Origin: Pseudomonadota bacterium
GTDB taxonomy: Bacteria > Pseudomonadota > Gammaproteobacteria > Steroidobacterales > Steroidobacteraceae
Assembly: GCA_025356075.1 (NCBI GenBank)
Contig: JANXUT010000007.1
Location: 1-49,137 of the forward strand
Direction: 5' to 3'
Length of the DNA: 49,137 bases
Shown here: one piece after another, positions 44,319 through 49,137 of the stretch
Numbering within the stretch: position 1 is the stretch's first letter
Layout of the letters: each line of letters starts with the position of its first letter
Translations under genes and position numbers: made by a program
The notes under the pieces: model-generated
What the model was told of the DNA's origin: nothing
Databases searched by the model: none
Seen by the model: the letters and a program-made list of their open reading frames with translations, nothing else

Positions 44319-45205
44319 ATTCCCGCCAGCAACCCGTCGGTCTCATCGACGATCCCGACCCCCCGCTCGGCGGACCTGAGCGTATTGAAGAGCAGCATCG
44401 TCACGGTCATGGGCCCGACGCCGCCCGGGACCGGGCTGATCAGCGATGCCTTACGGCTCACCCCCGCGAAGTCGACGTCGCCCGTGATGCTACCGTCGGC
44501 AAGGCGGTTGATGCCGACGTCGATGACGACCGCCCCGGTCCTCACCATCTGCGGCACGATCAGGTTGGGGACACCGGCGGCAACGACCAGGATGTCGGCC
44601 AGCAGCGTGAACTGAGCGAGGTCGCGCGTCAGCTTGTGGCAGATGCACACCGTCGCATCCTTCTGCATCAGCATCATGGCGGTGGGCTTGCCCACGATGT
44701 TGCTCGCGCCGACGACGACGACGTTGCGGCCGGCGATCTCGACGCGCTCGTGCTCAAGGAGCTTTTGTACGCCGAACGGCGTGCACGGCGGGAACACGGT
44801 CGTGCCGGTCATCAGCCCACCGACGTTATAGAGATGGAACCCGTCCACGTCCTTGTCGACCGAGATCCGCTCGAGGACCCGCCGCATCGCGATGTGGCCG
44901 GGCAACGGCAACTGCACGAGGATCCCGTGGGTACCGGAATCAGCGTTCAGGCGGTCGATCTCGGCGAGCAGGACGGCCTCGGGCGCATCCGCCGGCAGCG
45001 CGATCAGCTCCGAGCGGATGCCGATTTCCTCGCAGGCGCGGACCTTGTTCCTCACATAGACGCGGGAGGCCGCGTTGTCGCCGACCAGGATCACGGCGAG
45101 CCCGGGACGTACGCCGTGCCGGGAGGCCAGTTGCTCGACCCGCGCACCGTATTCGGCGCGCAACTTGCGGGCGACGGCTTTGCCGTCGATGATGCGGGCA
45201 GTCAT
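44315..45205 (-). CDS. folD: methylene-THF dehydrogenase / methenyl-THF cyclohydrolase
   Basis: A 296-residue bifunctional FolD. Catalytic Tyr50 and Lys54 (YVRNK), the VQLPLP motif, CTPFGVQKLL, Rossmann VVVGASNIVGKP and the closing PGGVGPMTVTMLL are all present. It oxidises methylene-THF to formyl-THF with NADP, giving NADPH. In this locus it is the natural outlet for methylene-THF made by the FAD-GcvT demethylases, MgdC and the T-protein of the haem demethylase. The stop overlaps the convergent oxidoreductase end by 4 bases. It is divergent from an MttB gene across 75 bases. Confidence 0.93.
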   Translation of the reverse strand: MTARIIDGKAVARKLRAEYGARVEQLASRHGVRPGLAVILVGDNAASRVYVRNKVRACEEIGIRSELIALPADAPEAVLLAEIDRLNADSGTHGILVQLPLPGHIAMRRVLERISVDKDVDGFHLYNVGGLMTGTTVFPPCTPFGVQKLLEHERVEIAGRNVVVVGASNIVGKPTAMMLMQKDATVCICHKLTRDLAQFTLLADILVVAAGVPNLIVPQMVRTGAVVIDVGINRLADGSITGDVDFAGVSRKASLISPVPGGVGPMTVTMLLFNTLRSAERGVGIVDETDGLLAGI

Positions 45206-45280
45206 GAAGGTCCTGAACTGTCAGCGGAGCCGGACGGCCGTGATTCTAGCGCGGGATCCGCTTCCGGCGCGGGCGCGCTG

Positions 45281-46831
45281 ATGGCGAGCGAGCCACCCGG
45301 CGCCCGACGGGCCCGGCCGAGCGCACGGGATGCGAGGCAGAAGGCACGCGCAGCGCGCCCCGCGGGACCGGCGTACATCACCCGCGCGATCCCCCCGTAC
45401 GAGCTCCTGTCCGAGGAAGGGCTGCTGGCCGTCGAGGCGCACGCCGATCTCCTCCTCGAGGAAATCGGGCTCGAGATCCGCGGCGATCCAGAAGCGATTG
45501 CGCTCTGGCGCGCGGCCGGCGCGACAATCCTCGACGACACGCGCGTCCACGTGCCGCGAGGCCTCGCGCGCGCGATCGTGCGCGATTCGGCGCCGCGCGA
45601 GTTCACGCAGCACGCGCGCAATCCTGCGCGCAGCGTGCCCATCGGCGGCGCCCACACCGTCTTCGCGCCCGCCTACGGCTCGCCATTCGTGTCGGACCTC
45701 GACCGTGGCCGTCGCTACGGGACGCTCGAGGACTTCCACAACTTCATCAAGCTTGCCTACGTCTCGCCGTGGCTGCACCACTCCGGCGGCACCGTGTGCG
45801 AGCCCGTCGACGTTCCCGTCAGCCGGCGCCACCTCGACATGGTGTACGCCCACATGCGCTACTCGGACCGGGCGTTCATGGGCTCGGTCACGACCGCAGC
45901 GCGCGCCGCCGATTCGATCGAACTCTGCCGGATCCTGTTCGGGGCGGAGTTCGTCGACCAGAACTGCGTGATCCTGGGCAACGTCAACGTGAACTCCCCG
46001 CTCGTGCTCGATGGCGAGGCGAGCCGCGTGATTCGCACCTACGCGGCGGCCAACCAGGCGCCCGTCTGCGTGCCCTTCATCCTGGGCGGCGCGATGGGAC
46101 CCGTGACGACCGCGGGCGGGCTCGCCCAGTGCTTCGCGGAGGCGACCTTCTGCGTCGCTCTCGGCCAGCTCGAGCGTCGCGGCTCACCGGCCATCCTCGG
46201 CAACTTCCTTTCGTCGATGTCACTTCGAAGCGGCGCGCCGACCTTCGGAACGCCCGAGCCCGCGCTCGCCTACTTCGCGATCGGCCAGCTGGCGCGGCGC
46301 TTGGGGGTGCCGCTTCGGTGCGGCGGCAACCTCTGCAGCTCCAAGGTCCCGGATGCGCAGGCCGGCGTCGAGAGCGCGAACTCGATGTGGCCCGCAATAC
46401 TCGCGGGAGCCAATTTCGTGCTGCATTCGGCCGGCTGGCTCGAGGCGGGACTGACGATGTCCTACGAGAAATTCGTCATGGACGTCGACCAGTGCGGAGG
46501 CTTTCACACGCTCTGCCGCGGCATGGCGCTCGATGAGAATGCCTTCGCGCTCGAGGCATTCCGCGAAATCGGGCCGGGACACCATTACCTCGGGTCCGCC
46601 CACACGATGGCGAACTACGAGACCGCCTTCCACGACTACGCGCTCGCCGACAACAACTCGTTCGAGCAATGGAGCGCGGACGGCTCACAGGATCAGCTGA
46701 CCCGGGCGAACCGGCGCTGGAAGGCGCAGCTCCAAAGCTACGAGGCGCCGCCCCTGGACGTGGCGATCGACGAGGCGCTCGGCGAGTACGTCGAGCGCAG
46801 GCGCCGTTCGCTCGGCGATGAACTAGGCTGA
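45281..46831 (+). CDS. MttB-superfamily (non-pyrrolysine) methyltransferase (1)
   Basis: A 516-residue member of the trimethylamine methyltransferase (MttB) superfamily. Motifs include RAIPPYELLSEEGL, LLLEEIGLEIRGDPEA, and a central block of glycine-rich barrel strands (FILGGAMGPVTTAGGLAQ). No in-frame stop interrupts it, so it is the non-pyrrolysine type; characterised relatives such as MtgB demethylate glycine betaine, carnitine or proline betaine onto a corrinoid protein. No corrinoid-binding protein gene lies in this window. The start is ATG 45281; GTG 45239 behind GGAG is an alternative. The open frame upstream to 43682 is antisense to folD and not coding. Confidence 0.82.
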   Translation: MASEPPGARRARPSARDARQKARAARPAGPAYITRAIPPYELLSEEGLLAVEAHADLLLEEIGLEIRGDPEAIALWRAAGATILDDTRVHVPRGLARAIVRDSAPREFTQHARNPARSVPIGGAHTVFAPAYGSPFVSDLDRGRRYGTLEDFHNFIKLAYVSPWLHHSGGTVCEPVDVPVSRRHLDMVYAHMRYSDRAFMGSVTTAARAADSIELCRILFGAEFVDQNCVILGNVNVNSPLVLDGEASRVIRTYAAANQAPVCVPFILGGAMGPVTTAGGLAQCFAEATFCVALGQLERRGSPAILGNFLSSMSLRSGAPTFGTPEPALAYFAIGQLARRLGVPLRCGGNLCSSKVPDAQAGVESANSMWPAILAGANFVLHSAGWLEAGLTMSYEKFVMDVDQCGGFHTLCRGMALDENAFALEAFREIGPGHHYLGSAHTMANYETAFHDYALADNNSFEQWSADGSQDQLTRANRRWKAQLQSYEAPPLDVAIDEALGEYVERRRRSLGDELG

Positions 46832-46850
46832 GGCGCGGCTCGCCCGCGCC

Positions 46851-48470
46851 TCAGGCGCGCCGTTCGCCGATGCCAATGACCTTCGGCTGATCGACGCCGC
46901 CGTCGATGCCCGCCGGCGCGAGCATCTGCTCGCGCGGCAGGCGGATCGGGAAGCGCGCGCGGATCGCCTGGTCGACCGCCTCCGGCACGTGGCTCGGGTA
47001 GTGGCTGGCGAGAATCTCGCGCACCTTCATCGCGGCACGCTCGACGACATCGTGCCCGCCGAGTTCGTTCCACTCATTGGGGCTCTTCCGGTCGCCGATC
47101 GCGGGGTAAAGGTAGTCCGTCTGCATGAGCTGCAGCGTCTGGTCGGAGCCGAGGAAGTGGCCGGGACCGTTCAGGCACACGTCCTTGATCGTCTCGAACG
47201 ACAGCTTCTCTTCCGACACGTCGATGCCCTTGATCGTGCGCTGGGTCGCGCCGATCGTGTCGTTGTCGATGATCAGGCTCTCGAGCGAGAAGCCGAGCAG
47301 GCTCGCGTGCATGCCGGCTGATTCGTAGATCAGGTTCGCGCCGGCGTTGCCGACGAGCGCGTGGTTGAGGGCCTTCTCCGAGCCCGCCTGCCCGTCGGGG
47401 AGCTTCGAGTCGGTCATGCCGGAGGCGGTGCCGCCGGTGAGATCGTAGAAGTGGGCCATCTGCCCCGCGGCGGCCGAGAGGAGCGCCTGCTCGGGACTGC
47501 CGCCCGACATGGCGCCGGTGCGCAGGTCCGAGACGAAGCACCAGGTCCCGAAGATCGCCGGGTGGCCGGGCTTGATGGCGTTCACGTAGACGAGGCCCGC
47601 CAGCACCTCGGCGACTTCCTGCGCGAGGGCGCCTGCGAGCGCGGCGGGCGCGGTGGCACCCGCCTGTCCGGCCGAGAGGAGCAGCACCGGCATGCCTCCT
47701 TCGACCGCGACCTCCATGCAGCGGCAAGCGTCGGTAGCGAATTTCATCGGCGGCACGACGAAGCAGTTCGACTGGCTGACGAACGGGCGCTCGCGCCACT
47801 TCTGCTCGCCGCCAGCCACCATGTGCAGCATCTCGAGCGACGCCTTGACGTGGTCCGGATGGACCCAGCTGCTGCCGACGTGCTTGGTCGTGCTCATGAC
47901 CGAGGCGTAGCAGGTGTTGAAGTCCATCTCGAAGGGGTCGGGGATATCCCGCGGCACGACGGCGCGCTGGAAGAAGTGGATGTGCTCCATGACGTCGACG
48001 ATCCGGCCGATGTCGTACAGGTCCTTGATCAGCGATTCGCGGTAGCCAACCTCCGGGTCGACGATGTTGACGGCGGCGCCGGCGGTGCCGAAGTAGACCC
48101 GCTTGCCCCACGGCTCCATGTCGTAGCGCGGCTCCTGGCCGTGCAGCACGAAGTGCCGGGCGGCCTTCGCGAGCGTGTCCTCGACGAGGGCCTTGGGGAA
48201 CAGGAGGCGGCCGTGGTCGCTGACGGTGCAGCCCGCGCGGGTCAGGTACTCGACGCCGGACTCGGGCGCATCGGCGAGGCCGACCTCGGCGAGGAGCCTG
48301 AGCGCCGTCTGGTGAATCTGGTTGACGTCGGCGTCGGTTAGCGGCCGATACCGACCGCTCTCGAGGCCGGGCTTCACGGGCTTCAAGTAGTCGGGCAGAG
48401 GTCCGGAACGCAGCGCCCGTCGCGCATCGCGGCCGGACGGTCGTCGACAGCCCTTCTGGATTTCCGTCAC
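46851..48470 (-). CDS. MttB-superfamily (non-pyrrolysine) methyltransferase (2)
   Basis: A 539-residue MttB-superfamily protein, convergent with the first and clearly divergent in sequence (LTDADVNQIHQTALRLLAEVG at the start, YASVMSTTKHVGSSW, GSPEQALLSAAAGQMAHFYDL, NHALVGNAGANLIYESAGMHASLLG). No in-frame amber codon is found. The GTG at 48470 is supported by GGGAG 7 bases upstream; the frame to 48596 lacks a site. The probable role is methyl transfer from a quaternary or tertiary amine to a corrinoid acceptor. Substrate unknown. Confidence 0.82.
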   Translation of the reverse strand: MTEIQKGCRRPSGRDARRALRSGPLPDYLKPVKPGLESGRYRPLTDADVNQIHQTALRLLAEVGLADAPESGVEYLTRAGCTVSDHGRLLFPKALVEDTLAKAARHFVLHGQEPRYDMEPWGKRVYFGTAGAAVNIVDPEVGYRESLIKDLYDIGRIVDVMEHIHFFQRAVVPRDIPDPFEMDFNTCYASVMSTTKHVGSSWVHPDHVKASLEMLHMVAGGEQKWRERPFVSQSNCFVVPPMKFATDACRCMEVAVEGGMPVLLLSAGQAGATAPAALAGALAQEVAEVLAGLVYVNAIKPGHPAIFGTWCFVSDLRTGAMSGGSPEQALLSAAAGQMAHFYDLTGGTASGMTDSKLPDGQAGSEKALNHALVGNAGANLIYESAGMHASLLGFSLESLIIDNDTIGATQRTIKGIDVSEEKLSFETIKDVCLNGPGHFLGSDQTLQLMQTDYLYPAIGDRKSPNEWNELGGHDVVERAAMKVREILASHYPSHVPEAVDQAIRARFPIRLPREQMLAPAGIDGGVDQPKVIGIGERRA

Positions 48471-49137
48471 GTGCTCACTCCCGAAAGTGCTGCGACTCAA
48501 GACCGTAGCACGCTGCAGGGGACCGGGCCTCGAGCGCGGTCCCGGGATCGGTCGGGTACGGGCCTTGGGGCGAAGGCCCGCCGCCGCGACCGCCAAAGGC
48601 TAGCCTCGCACGCCCTATCCCCCTGCGCGGACAAGTTTTTCTACCAGCTGGCAAGAATTCCCAGCCCCGGGGTGAATGAATGGTGCATCGCAGCAGCGGG
48701 GCGCGTCCGCTTCCCGGCAGGCCGGGATCGGGGTGGCGAGAAAGGCGCCAATGTTTTTTTTGGATGCCCCGATCCATTTTCTCGGCTTGGACCTGCCGCG
48801 CGAATATGAAAGTCTCGGGTGGGGAGCTGCAGGCCGCCACTTGAGGCCGAATGCAGCACCCGGGCGCACGGTGCTGGCGCTTTAGGAATGACGGGGGCGG
48901 AGCAGGCGCCCGATCGGCAGAACACGACGTTTGTTGCCGATACGCAACGTCGCAATGACGACGAATATCGCGCATGATGCGCGCAGGGGTAGCGGGATTT
49001 CAGCGCAAAGCTAGCGTCACCGGGATCCCGGGGCTTCGATCGATTGCAGCAATGCAACGAACAGGGCAGATGTCGAATCGGGGAATTTGAGTCACGCGTT
49101 GCCGTTGCGGCTGCGTGAAAAATTACGGTCCTTGAAT
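48471..49137. other. gene-free right end
   Basis: In 667 bases I find no frame with a ribosome site and recognisable product. The short open frames on both strands have shadow-like composition. The stretch must contain the promoter of the MttB gene ending at 48470. An isolated T8 run occurs near 48753-48760 with no stem before it that I could see. Confidence 0.45.

Noticed and set aside
43682-46831. 1049-residue plus-strand open frame
   Set aside because: Only the last 516 residues (from 45281) match a family. The first part runs antisense to folD and out of frame with the oxidoreductase, with Arg-rich shadow composition.
45281-48470. Pyrrolysine-type MttB with read-through TAG
   Set aside because: Both MttB frames are continuous to their ends with no internal amber codon, so pyrrolysine is not needed.
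48641-49057. 138-residue minus-strand frame at the right end
   Set aside because: No ribosome site, no motif, and overlapping open frames on both strands. The composition is unlike the real genes nearby.

Overview
The window is GC-rich, densely coded proteobacterial DNA. A TonB-dependent receptor with an EVVVTAEKR-type TonB box and ending in Phe shows a Gram-negative cell envelope. The style suggests a gammaproteobacterium of the Steroidobacter/Nevskia kind or a sphingomonad, but the sequence alone does not settle the lineage. I saw no rRNA, tRNA, CRISPR array or phage genes. The only trace of a mobile element is a decayed IS5-type transposase at the left edge.

Region 1 (653-22248, all minus strand) is a complete route from trimethylamine (TMA) to glutamate/ammonium. 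In transcription order it encodes N-methylglutamate dehydrogenase (mgdABCD), gamma-glutamylmethylamide synthetase (gmaS), N-methylglutamate synthase (mgsABC), trimethylamine dehydrogenase (tmd), a membrane Fe-S ETF:quinone oxidoreductase-like protein, ETF (etfB, etfA), an APC-family permease, and a haem-dependent dimethylamine N-demethylase of the Dmm/HODM type (four genes). The inferred flow is: TMA to dimethylamine by Tmd, with electrons to ETF and on to quinone; dimethylamine to methylamine by the haem demethylase; methylamine to gamma-glutamylmethylamide, then N-methylglutamate, then glutamate. One-carbon units leave as formaldehyde or methylene-tetrahydrofolate. Many junctions are 4-bp ATGA/GTGA overlaps, as in a translationally coupled operon.

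Region 2 (22249-23752) holds the likely control point. It has an XRE-cupin regulator with a near-identical 29-30 bp element on each side of the gene, one copy in front of mgdA and one in the gap it shares with the divergent TonB receptor.

Region 3 (23753-35531) is accessory metabolism: the TonB receptor, a gamma-aminobutyraldehyde-type dehydrogenase (patD-like), an APC permease and a small secreted barrel-like protein on the plus strand; then SDR, NCS1 permease, a small membrane protein and an aldehyde dehydrogenase on the minus strand; then an MFS exporter.

Region 4 (35528-48470) looks like a second methylated-amine module. It contains two large FAD-GcvT demethylases of the dimethylglycine/sarcosine dehydrogenase family, a second XRE-cupin regulator with inverted operator-like repeats, a zinc-type/quinone oxidoreductase, folD, and two different non-pyrrolysine MttB-superfamily methyltransferases. 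It begins with an unusual secreted aromatic-ammonia-lyase homologue that lacks the Ala-Ser-Gly triad needed for the MIO cofactor. FolD links the one-carbon output of both modules to formyl-THF. The right end (48471-49137) shows no gene.
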